DNA of 56,121 nucleotides from Methylobacter sp. (lineage in GTDB: Bacteria > Pseudomonadota > Gammaproteobacteria > Methylococcales > Methylomonadaceae). The stretch's first letter is position 1. Each line of letters starts with the position of its first letter. Positions 50,377 to 56,121 of the stretch are shown here, in pieces. Position numbers and translations under genes: made by a program. The notes beneath the pieces are model-generated. The model was not told the origin of the DNA and searched no databases. It was given only the letters and a program-made list of their open reading frames with translations. Location: positions 1 to 56,121 of the forward strand of contig NZ_JALOCF010000024.1 of the NCBI RefSeq assembly GCF_023227905.1, given 5' to 3'.

Positions 50377-51204
50377 ATGAAAACAAATAAAATAGGTTTT
50401 ATCGGCGGCGGCAATATGGCGTCCAGCCTGATCAGCGGATTGATTGCCAGCGGCCATGCTCCTGAGCAAATTTGGGTGTCGGATATTAACCCGGACACGT
50501 TGGCCGATCTGAAAAAACAGCTCAACGTGAACACGTCTTTAAGCAATGAGGACGTCGTCAATGCCGCCGATGTCGTGGTCTTGGCCGTCAAGCCCCAGAC
50601 ACTACACACTGTGGCGCAAAGCATTGCCGCACTGGTTCAGCAAAAGAAACCGCTGGTGGTATCGATCGCCGCCGGCATTAATCAAAACAGTTTAAGCCGT
50701 TGGCTAGGCACGGATACCGCCATCGTACGCTGCATGCCCAACACCCCGGCGCTGGTGTTGACCGGCGCTACCGCTCTGCATGCCAACGCCAAGGTGTCCG
50801 CTGAGCAATGCGATCTGGCGGAAAATATTTTACGCGCGGTCGGCATTGCACTGTGGGTTGACGATGAAGCCGAGCTGGACGCGGTGACCGCGGTTTCCGG
50901 CAGCGGCCCCGCCTATTTTTTCCTGCTGATGGAAGCCATGGAAAAAGCCGCCCTGGAACTGGGCTTGGGCAGGGAAACCGCGCGTTTACTGGTGCAGCAA
51001 ACGGCGTTGGGCGCTGCCAAGATAGCGCTGGAATCGGCCGAATCGCCGGAACAGCTGCGCAAGCGCGTGACCTCGCCCGGCGGCACCACGCAACAGGCTA
51101 TAGAAACTTTTGAGCAAGGCGGTTTTACCGAGCTGGTTTCAAAAGCCTTACACGCGGCACGAGACCGCTCAATTGAAATGTCTAAACAAATGGAGAATTC
51201 ATAA
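50377..51204 (+). CDS. proC: Pyrroline-5-carboxylate reductase
   Basis: A 275-residue enzyme for the last step of proline synthesis, reducing P5C with NAD(P)H. The Rossmann loop GFIGGGNMASSLISGLIASG opens the protein. RCMPNTPALVLTGATAL (~120-136) and the substrate region AVSGSGPAYFFLLMEAM (~172-188) with TSPGGTTQQAIETFEQGGF (~230-248) are diagnostic. Length is normal. The stop overlaps the ATG of yggT by one base. The order proC-yggT-yggU is common in gammaproteobacteria. Confidence 0.96.
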   Translation: MKTNKIGFIGGGNMASSLISGLIASGHAPEQIWVSDINPDTLADLKKQLNVNTSLSNEDVVNAADVVVLAVKPQTLHTVAQSIAALVQQKKPLVVSIAAGINQNSLSRWLGTDTAIVRCMPNTPALVLTGATALHANAKVSAEQCDLAENILRAVGIALWVDDEAELDAVTAVSGSGPAYFFLLMEAMEKAALELGLGRETARLLVQQTALGAAKIALESAESPEQLRKRVTSPGGTTQQAIETFEQGGFTELVSKALHAARDRSIEMSKQMENS

Positions 51205-51779
51205 TGGATTCCAGCTACATGACCGACCCGGCTATTTTTATCATCGACTCGCTGTTTTCACTGTATATTCTGGCGGTGATGCTGCGCTTTTTATTGCAAT
51301 GGTGCGGCGCCGACTTTTACAACCCCATCTCCCAATTCCTGGTCAAGGCGACGCATCCGCCGTTAAAACTGCTGCGCCGCTTTGTGCCGTCTATCGGCAA
51401 GATCGATACTTCTTCGCTGGTGCTGGTACTCGCCCTGCAAATGCTGGCCGATTTTTCGATACTGCTGCTCAAAGGCGTCGCTATCAGCATCGGCGCATTG
51501 ACTATTTTATCGCTGACCCAGCTGGTTTCGTTGCTGATCAATATTTTCATCTACGCCGTATTCGCCAGAGCCATACTCAGCTGGATCAATCCCGGCACGT
51601 TTAATTCCGCATCGTCTATCCTGCACAGCCTGACCGAGCCTTTGCTCGACACCTGCCGCAAATTCATTCCCGACCTGGGCGGCATAGACTTGTCACCCTT
51701 GGCCGCGTTAATGCTGCTGCAACTGGCAAAAATGGTGCTACTGCCGCCGTTGCATCAATTAGCCAGTTTGATCGGTTGA
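51204..51779 (+). CDS. yggT: YggT family membrane protein
   Basis: A 191-residue inner-membrane protein made of two YggT repeats of about 85 residues. Each has paired hydrophobic helices and an amphipathic stretch: LRFLLQWCGADFYNPISQFLVKATHPPLKLLRRFVPSIGKIDTSSL in the first and ARAILSWINPGTFNSASSILHSLTEPLLDTCRKFIPDLGGIDLSPL in the second. Function is not firmly known; osmotic or division-related roles are proposed for relatives. It is linked to proC (1-bp overlap) and yggU (4-bp overlap). Confidence 0.92.
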   Translation: MDSSYMTDPAIFIIDSLFSLYILAVMLRFLLQWCGADFYNPISQFLVKATHPPLKLLRRFVPSIGKIDTSSLVLVLALQMLADFSILLLKGVAISIGALTILSLTQLVSLLINIFIYAVFARAILSWINPGTFNSASSILHSLTEPLLDTCRKFIPDLGGIDLSPLAALMLLQLAKMVLLPPLHQLASLIG

Positions 51780-52078
51780 GCTGGTACCAATGGGAACGTG
51801 GGGTTTTGACGCTGAATCTCCATGTTCAACCCAAGGCCAGCAAGGATGAATGGGCGGGATTGCACGGCGACCGCTTGAAGCTGCGAATCAAGGCCGCGCC
51901 GATCGACGGCAAAGCCAATCAGCATTTGATTGCATTTATAGCCGATGAGTTTGGGGTCAGCAAGTCGGCCTGCAAGCTCATCTCGGGCGAATCCGGACGG
52001 GAAAAGCGTATCGCCATCAGTTCGCCCAAAAAGCTTCCGACCCTGCCGGATGCAGTGCATTTTGATATTGTCTTGTAA
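51776..52078 (+). CDS. yggU: DUF167 family protein YggU
   Basis: A 100-residue cytosolic protein of the DUF167/UPF0235 family: LNLHVQPKASKDEWAGLHGDRLKLRIKAAPIDGKANQHLIAFIADEF, then VSKSACKLISGESGREKRIAI. This is the family core with the conserved APxxGKAN and SGxxxRxK motifs. The role is unknown. The start is TTG at 51776, overlapping the yggT stop (TTGA), which points to coupled translation. It is the last gene of proC-yggT-yggU. Confidence 0.92.
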   Translation: MSWYQWERGVLTLNLHVQPKASKDEWAGLHGDRLKLRIKAAPIDGKANQHLIAFIADEFGVSKSACKLISGESGREKRIAISSPKKLPTLPDAVHFDIVL

Positions 52079-52152
52079 TCGGGTTGCAAGGCGAAAAATT
52101 TCATCTTTGCTATCTTTATAATTTATTTTTCTTGAAAGAATCACATATCGCC

Positions 52153-53145
52153 ATGCAAACACGACCTTTTTCAGCCAGTTTTCTTCTAGTTTGTTTACTT
52201 TGCCTTAGCAGCCAGCCTGCATTAGCCAAAAAGATGTACAAGTGGGTCAACGAGAATGGCGAAACCATTTTTTCCGATCAAGTGCCACCGGAACATTCCC
52301 AATACCGCCGGGAATCGCTGAACGAAAAAGGCCGGGTTGTTGAAGTCACCGAAGAAGCTAAAACCAAAGAACAGCAAGCTGTTGACGCCAAGTTGAATGC
52401 ACTAAAAAAAGCCCAGGAAAAAATCATCGCCCAGCAAGCGGCTAACGACAAAGTGCTGCTCAGCACTTTCCGCAATGCCAAAGACATGGAAGCGAGCCTT
52501 TACGCAACCTTGCAATCGCTCGATGCCCAGCGCAATGTAGCCCAAGGCAATTTAAAGCGCGTGGAAGATCAATTGGCATCCCAACAAAAAAAGGCCGCAG
52601 AACTCGAACGTAACGGCAAAAAAGTTCCGCAACCCTTGCTGGACGAAATCAACCAAACAGAAGCGCAGATCCAGGTCGCTTATGCCGAAATAAATAAACA
52701 GATCGAAAAAAAGAATCGCGCCAAATCCGAGTTTGAAGCCAACATTGAGCGCTTTAAGTTTTTAACTCAACAAAACGCAGACCCATCAAAAGCGTCCGAC
52801 CCGGCCGCACAAGCCAAAGCCGCCGGTGAGATCGGCCTGTACGCCTGCGAAACCGATGCGCTTTGCGCCAAGGCTTGGGCAAGCGCACATGAGTTTATCA
52901 AAGCCAATGCCACAACGCCGATTGATACCGATACCGACAAACTGATCATGGGCCGCGCGCCCGCAACCGACAGCGACCTGAGTTTGTCGGTTTCAAAACT
53001 GGACGATGAAAACAAAAAGCATCAGCTTTTCCTCGATATTCACTGCCGGGAATCTTCGCTGGGCACCGAACTCTGCGACAGCCAGAAAGTGCGCGATATA
53101 AGGTCGGCGTTCAGGCCGTTTATTGAGGCTGCGGTGGGTAAGTAA
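52153..53145 (+). CDS. DUF4124 domain protein, exported, with long coiled coil
   Basis: A 330-residue protein with a signal peptide (FLLVCLLCLSSQPALA, cleavage after residue ~25) followed at once by a DUF4124 domain (KKMYKWVNENGETIFSDQVPPEHSQ). A long Lys/Glu/Gln-rich coiled coil (~70-220) and a C-terminal part with two Cys-containing segments (YACETDALCAKAWASAHEF and DIHCRESSLGTELCDSQKVR) follow; the four Cys may form disulfides. The role is unknown and a periplasmic location is expected. The ATG at 52153 begins the signal peptide; the longer upstream frame is not credible. A half palindromic repeat follows the stop. Confidence 0.85.
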   Translation: MQTRPFSASFLLVCLLCLSSQPALAKKMYKWVNENGETIFSDQVPPEHSQYRRESLNEKGRVVEVTEEAKTKEQQAVDAKLNALKKAQEKIIAQQAANDKVLLSTFRNAKDMEASLYATLQSLDAQRNVAQGNLKRVEDQLASQQKKAAELERNGKKVPQPLLDEINQTEAQIQVAYAEINKQIEKKNRAKSEFEANIERFKFLTQQNADPSKASDPAAQAKAAGEIGLYACETDALCAKAWASAHEFIKANATTPIDTDTDKLIMGRAPATDSDLSLSVSKLDDENKKHQLFLDIHCRESSLGTELCDSQKVRDIRSAFRPFIEAAVGK

Positions 53146-53175
53146 CGAGCGTTAGGCTCACATCGTATAAATTTT

Positions 53176-53204
53176 AACCACGAAGACACGAAGAGCACGA
53201 AGTT
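53176..53204. repeat. CACGAAG-type palindromic repeat, copy 8, left half
   Basis: AACCACGAAGACACGAAGAG and CACGAAGTT, with no matching right arm nearby. The missing arm is found at 53736-53790. Both halves end or begin with the same nine bases CACGAAGTT. Confidence 0.75.
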
Positions 53205-53311
53205 ATGTAGGGTTCGCATCGAGTACCACTTCCCAGACATCGCCCAAAGCTCAATAAAGGTCTGCAATGCGTAATCTATTTACTTATTGGCTATGAATAT
53301 ATGAGATAAAA

Positions 53312-53623
53312 ATGACTAAGACTTGTACAGAAAGAGATGAAACTTTAGTTTTTGATGACGATGACATATACCTCGCCTGGGTAAACACACATCCAGAAGG
53401 TTATATCCTCACATCTAACAAGAGTTTAACTCCACGTCATACCGTTATTCATCGTGCAACATGTGACAAAATTAAAGTACTCTCAGGGAACGCGCAGCCG
53501 GGAGGATTTACAAGACAGTATATTAAAGTATATGCCCGAAGCGTAGCTGATCTTCGATCATGGGCACTTAAAAAAAGATCAGACGCCGAATATCGTGAAT
53601 GTATTCTGTGTGCAGGAAAATAA
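53312..53623 (+). CDS. Small protein of unknown function with possible Cys/His metal site
   Basis: A 103-residue soluble protein that I do not recognise. It has an acidic stretch (VFDDDDIYLAWVNTHPEGYILTS), then His47 and Cys51 (HRATC), and ends with Cys97-x2-Cys100 (ECILCAGK), so a zinc site HxxxC plus CxxC is possible. Charge pattern and codon use look like a real gene, and the AT content is higher than in neighbours. It lies inside the segment that seems to interrupt palindromic repeat copy 8, which makes it a candidate mobile or recently gained gene. Confidence 0.6.
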   Translation: MTKTCTERDETLVFDDDDIYLAWVNTHPEGYILTSNKSLTPRHTVIHRATCDKIKVLSGNAQPGGFTRQYIKVYARSVADLRSWALKKRSDAEYRECILCAGK

Positions 53624-53735
53624 AGCCAAGCCGCATAGATTTAAACAGAGCCGTAGATGCACTAAGGTGCGAAACGAAGCGCATCGCTCGCCTGGTAAAC
53701 CGTGGTATTGATGCGCTTCACTGAGGCATTAAAAA

Positions 53736-53790
53736 CACGAAGTTTTACTTTTGCTTTTTCCTTCGTGCTCTTCGTGCCTTCGTGGTGAAA
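53736..53790. repeat. CACGAAG-type palindromic repeat, copy 8, right half
   Basis: ACACGAAGTTTTAC, AT-rich centre, then CCTTCGTGCTCTTCGTGCC and TTCGTGGTGAAA. It is the missing partner of the left half at 53176-53204. It is also just downstream of the argB stop on the opposite strand. Confidence 0.75.
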
Positions 53791-53801
53791 ACCTCTTTCA
53801 A

Positions 53802-54689
53802 CTACCCCTTAAGCAGCAAAGTACCTACACCCTGGTCGGTAAACAGTTCCAGCAGCACTGCATGATCGACACGACCGTCGATAATATGCACGCTGGTGAC
53901 TCCGCCTTTGATCGCATCGGTCGCGCAGCGGGTTTTGGGGATCATGCCGCCGGAAATGGTGCCGTCAGCGATAAGCTCCTCGGTCTTTTTGATCGATAAG
54001 CCGGTCAGCAGCTCGCCCTGCTTGTCCAGTATGCCCGGTATGTTGGTCAGCAAAATCAACTTCTCGGCTTTCAACTGTTCGGCAATTTTTCCGGCGACCA
54101 GATCGGCATTGATGTTGTAGGAATGCCCGTCCTCGCCGACTCCGATCGGCGCAATAACCGGGATAAAATCGCTGCCGCCAAGCATATCGAGCACCGACGG
54201 GTCTATGCTGTCCACTTCACCGACATGGCCCAGATCGATGATCTCTGAAGGTAGATTGTCGCGCGGAGGAAGATGGAGTTTTTTGGCGCGGATGAAATTA
54301 CCGTCCTTGCCGGTCAAGCCGACCGCTTTGCCGCCGTGCATGTTGATTAAATTGACAATCTCCTTGTTGACCAGTCCGCCCAGCACCATCTCAACCACGT
54401 CCATGGTTTCGCTGTCGGTGATGCGCATGCCGTCGATAAAGCCGGTGGTTTTGCCGAGCTTCTCCAGCAGCCGGCCGATTTGCGGGCCGCCGCCGTGAAC
54501 CACTATCGGATTCAAACCGACCAGTTTCATCAACACGATGTCCCGTGCGAAACTGTGTTTGAGCTCTTCATCGACCATGGCGTTGCCGCCGAATTTAACC
54601 ACAATGGTTTTGCCTTTAAAGCGCTGGATATAGGGCAGAGCCTCAATCAGCACATCGGCGATCTGGTGAGCTGTTCTTTTTTGCATCAT
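53802..54689 (-). CDS. argB: Acetylglutamate kinase
   Basis: A 295-residue amino-acid kinase for the second step of arginine synthesis. ATP and substrate motifs: TIVVKFGGNAMVDEE (~28-42), GLNPIVVHGGGPQIGRLLEKLG (~58-79), NINADLVAGKIAEQLKAEKLILLTNIPG (~185-212) and SGGMIPKTRCATDAIKGGVTSVHIIDGR (~238-265). The N-terminal helix QIADVLIEALPYIQRF is the extension seen in arginine-sensitive hexameric enzymes, so feedback control is likely. The gene lies downstream of the dihydroorotase homologue with a palindromic repeat between. Confidence 0.96.
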   Translation of the reverse strand: MMQKRTAHQIADVLIEALPYIQRFKGKTIVVKFGGNAMVDEELKHSFARDIVLMKLVGLNPIVVHGGGPQIGRLLEKLGKTTGFIDGMRITDSETMDVVEMVLGGLVNKEIVNLINMHGGKAVGLTGKDGNFIRAKKLHLPPRDNLPSEIIDLGHVGEVDSIDPSVLDMLGGSDFIPVIAPIGVGEDGHSYNINADLVAGKIAEQLKAEKLILLTNIPGILDKQGELLTGLSIKKTEELIADGTISGGMIPKTRCATDAIKGGVTSVHIIDGRVDHAVLLELFTDQGVGTLLLKG

Positions 54690-54728
54690 GTTGCGGTCTT
54701 TCCGTTATTTTAAAAAATCAAAAGATTA

Positions 54729-54782
54729 TCACCACGAAGGACACGAAGTTATATCTTCGTGTCCTTCGTGCCTTCGTGGTGA
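54729..54782. repeat. CACGAAG-type palindromic repeat, copy 9
   Basis: Left arm TCACCACGAAGGACACGAAG, six-base AT centre, right arm CTTCGTGTCCTTCGTGCC plus TTCGTGGTGA with one extra unit. It lies between the pyrC-like gene and argB, both on the minus strand. Confidence 0.88.
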
Positions 54783-54829
54783 ATAAAAGATTGTTATCGC
54801 TTAGTTGTAATAAGAGGTGGCGCTGAATT

Positions 54830-56107
54830 TTATAACCGATGAATAACTTTCCCAGCCTGCAAGGTATGGGTTACCCGCCCTTTCAGGGTTTGTCCCCAAA
54901 ACGGCGTGTTAACGCCCTGGCTTTTCCAGTTTTCCGAATTCACCTGCCAGTCGAGTTCCGGGTCGAAAATACAGATATCGGCTGAAAAGCCCGTCGTTAA
55001 TGCGCCGCTCTTTAAACGCAGAACTCGCGCCGGATTTGCGCTTAAGCAAGCAATGCCCTGCTCCAATGTGATGACGTCTTCCGTGACCAGTCTGAGCATT
55101 AGCGGCAACAGGGTTTCCATCGATGACATCCCTGGTTCCGTCTCAGGAAACGCGCCCAATTTGGCATCCAGGTCATGCGGCTGATGATCGGAACAGATGC
55201 TGTTCAGGGTGCTGGCGGACAAGCCTTTTCTTAAATACTGTTTATCGGCTTCGGTGCGCAACGGCGGCATGACATGGTAGGCACTGTCAAAAGGCGTCAT
55301 GTCATCTTCAGTCAAATGCAGCTGATGAATCGCGACATCGGCGCTGACCTTCAAGCCGTATTTTTTGGCCTGATGTATCTTAATCACCGAACGCTTGCAG
55401 CTTAACTGGCCAAAATGCACCCGGCAGCCGGTCAGCTCGGCCAGTTCCAGGCATTGCGCCAGGGCTATGGTTTCGGCCGCTTCCGGCGTGCTGGGCAAGC
55501 CGTAGCGAGTGGCGACGACGCCTTCATGAGCGCAACCGTTATTGCTCAGCCAGAAATCATTGGGGCGGAACATCATCAATAAGTCATGACTGGCCGCATA
55601 TTCCATAGCCCGTCTTAATATCAACAGATTTTTCACCGGCTGATTGGCATTACCGACGGCGATGCATCCGGCCTGTTTAAGCGACAGCATGGAACTCAGT
55701 TCCATGCCTTCCAGTTTCTGGGTGAGTGCACCCACCGCGTAGATTTGCGGATAATCGGCTTTTTCCGCCAGATCCTTGATCAGTTCGGCAACGGCGGGCG
55801 TATCGATAACCGGTGCGGTATCCGGTTGCAGGCACAGGGTAGTGATACCTGCGGCAGCAGCGGCAATTACTTCGCTTTTAAATGTTGCTTTGCGGCTGTG
55901 CCCCATATCCCGCAAGCGGGTGCTTAAATCGATAAAACCGGGGCAGACGACTTGATTTTCGGCATTGATGACGGTATCCGGCTTGAATCCGGGCGGTTCG
56001 TCAGTCACTGAAACGATCTTGCCGCCTTCGATATAAACGGAACCGACTCGGTCTACGTTGTTGGCCGGGTCAATGACTCTGCCGTGGTCTATGCGTATCC
56101 GGCTCAT
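54830..56107 (-). CDS. pyrX: Dihydroorotase homologue, probably non-catalytic (PyrX / PyrC' type)
   Basis: A 425-residue amidohydrolase-fold protein of the dihydroorotase family: PGFIDLSTRLRDMGH near 55-70, then LCLQPDTAPVIDTPAVAELI and ICSDHQPHDLDAKLGAF. The metal motif of active enzymes, Asp-x-His-x-His, is replaced by Asp-Leu-Ser-Thr-Arg here, so catalysis is unlikely. In Pseudomonas such PyrC' proteins are structural partners of aspartate transcarbamoylase and are encoded right after pyrB. The ATG lies 14 bp from the right edge, so pyrB may be just outside the window. The role is inferred from the Pseudomonas case. Confidence 0.85.
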   Translation of the reverse strand: MSRIRIDHGRVIDPANNVDRVGSVYIEGGKIVSVTDEPPGFKPDTVINAENQVVCPGFIDLSTRLRDMGHSRKATFKSEVIAAAAAGITTLCLQPDTAPVIDTPAVAELIKDLAEKADYPQIYAVGALTQKLEGMELSSMLSLKQAGCIAVGNANQPVKNLLILRRAMEYAASHDLLMMFRPNDFWLSNNGCAHEGVVATRYGLPSTPEAAETIALAQCLELAELTGCRVHFGQLSCKRSVIKIHQAKKYGLKVSADVAIHQLHLTEDDMTPFDSAYHVMPPLRTEADKQYLRKGLSASTLNSICSDHQPHDLDAKLGAFPETEPGMSSMETLLPLMLRLVTEDVITLEQGIACLSANPARVLRLKSGALTTGFSADICIFDPELDWQVNSENWKSQGVNTPFWGQTLKGRVTHTLQAGKVIHRL

Positions 56108-56121
56108 TGCATCGCTCCTTT

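Noticed and set aside
51110..51604. 164-codon frame overlapping proC and yggT
   Set aside because: It is in another frame of two well-supported genes and has shadow composition.

Overview
The window looks like chromosomal DNA of a gammaproteobacterium. Supporting evidence: the cluster rsmI / lpoA-yraN-diaA-dolP, the divergent pair bamD / rluD-pgeF and the run ribF-ileS-lspA are arranged as in Enterobacteria and Pseudomonas. The outer-membrane lipoproteins and the inactive, PyrX-type dihydroorotase also fit. I suspect an aquatic or methanotroph-like lineage (Methylococcales), judging by style of gene content and intergenic repeats; this is an inference, because no methane-oxidation gene is present.

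Layout. 1-6.5 kb: 5' part of RNase P RNA, rsmI, the lpoA-yraN-diaA-dolP envelope/replication cluster (split by a decayed fecR fragment) and a GlcD-type FAD dehydrogenase. 6.5-15 kb: flavin reductase, nadC, a DUF1631 gene, ampD, then lspA-ileS-ribF. 15-24 kb: an Lpp-like lipoprotein next to an L,D-transpeptidase, phosphoglucomutase, a ZIP transporter, pgeF-rluD / bamD and priA. 24-32 kb: an exported methyltransferase-like protein, then a compact four-gene signalling operon: a histidine kinase with an ethylene-receptor-like (ETR1-type) membrane domain, a CHASE-PAS histidine kinase, a single-domain response regulator, and a REC-PAS-GGDEF diguanylate cyclase. dsbB follows. 32.8-36 kb: two DUF1538 membrane proteins with a PII-like protein and a CBS protein, plus ruins of a third DUF1538 gene and of an HlyD-type adaptor. 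36-46 kb: a type I restriction-modification island, hsdM - two DUF1016 (PD-(D/E)XK) nucleases - hsdS - AlbA_2 protein - hsdR, six genes with overlapping ends. 46.6-56 kb: an FAD-Rieske oxidoreductase, an SDR, a spore-photolyase-like radical SAM protein, proC-yggT-yggU, a DUF4124 protein, a small orphan gene, argB and the dihydroorotase homologue.

A striking feature is a dispersed palindromic repeat built from CACGAAG units, found in at least nine intergenic places. Four copies lie between convergent genes, where the hairpin could end transcription from both sides. A second short repeat family is nested inside two of these copies, and a 531-bp segment carrying a small gene appears to have entered a third, flanked by a 9-bp duplication.

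The most interesting biology is the putative ethylene (or similar small ligand) receptor kinase tied to c-di-GMP output. Next come the DUF1538/PII-like/CBS module and the enlarged type I restriction operon. All functions are read from sequence patterns only; no database search was run.
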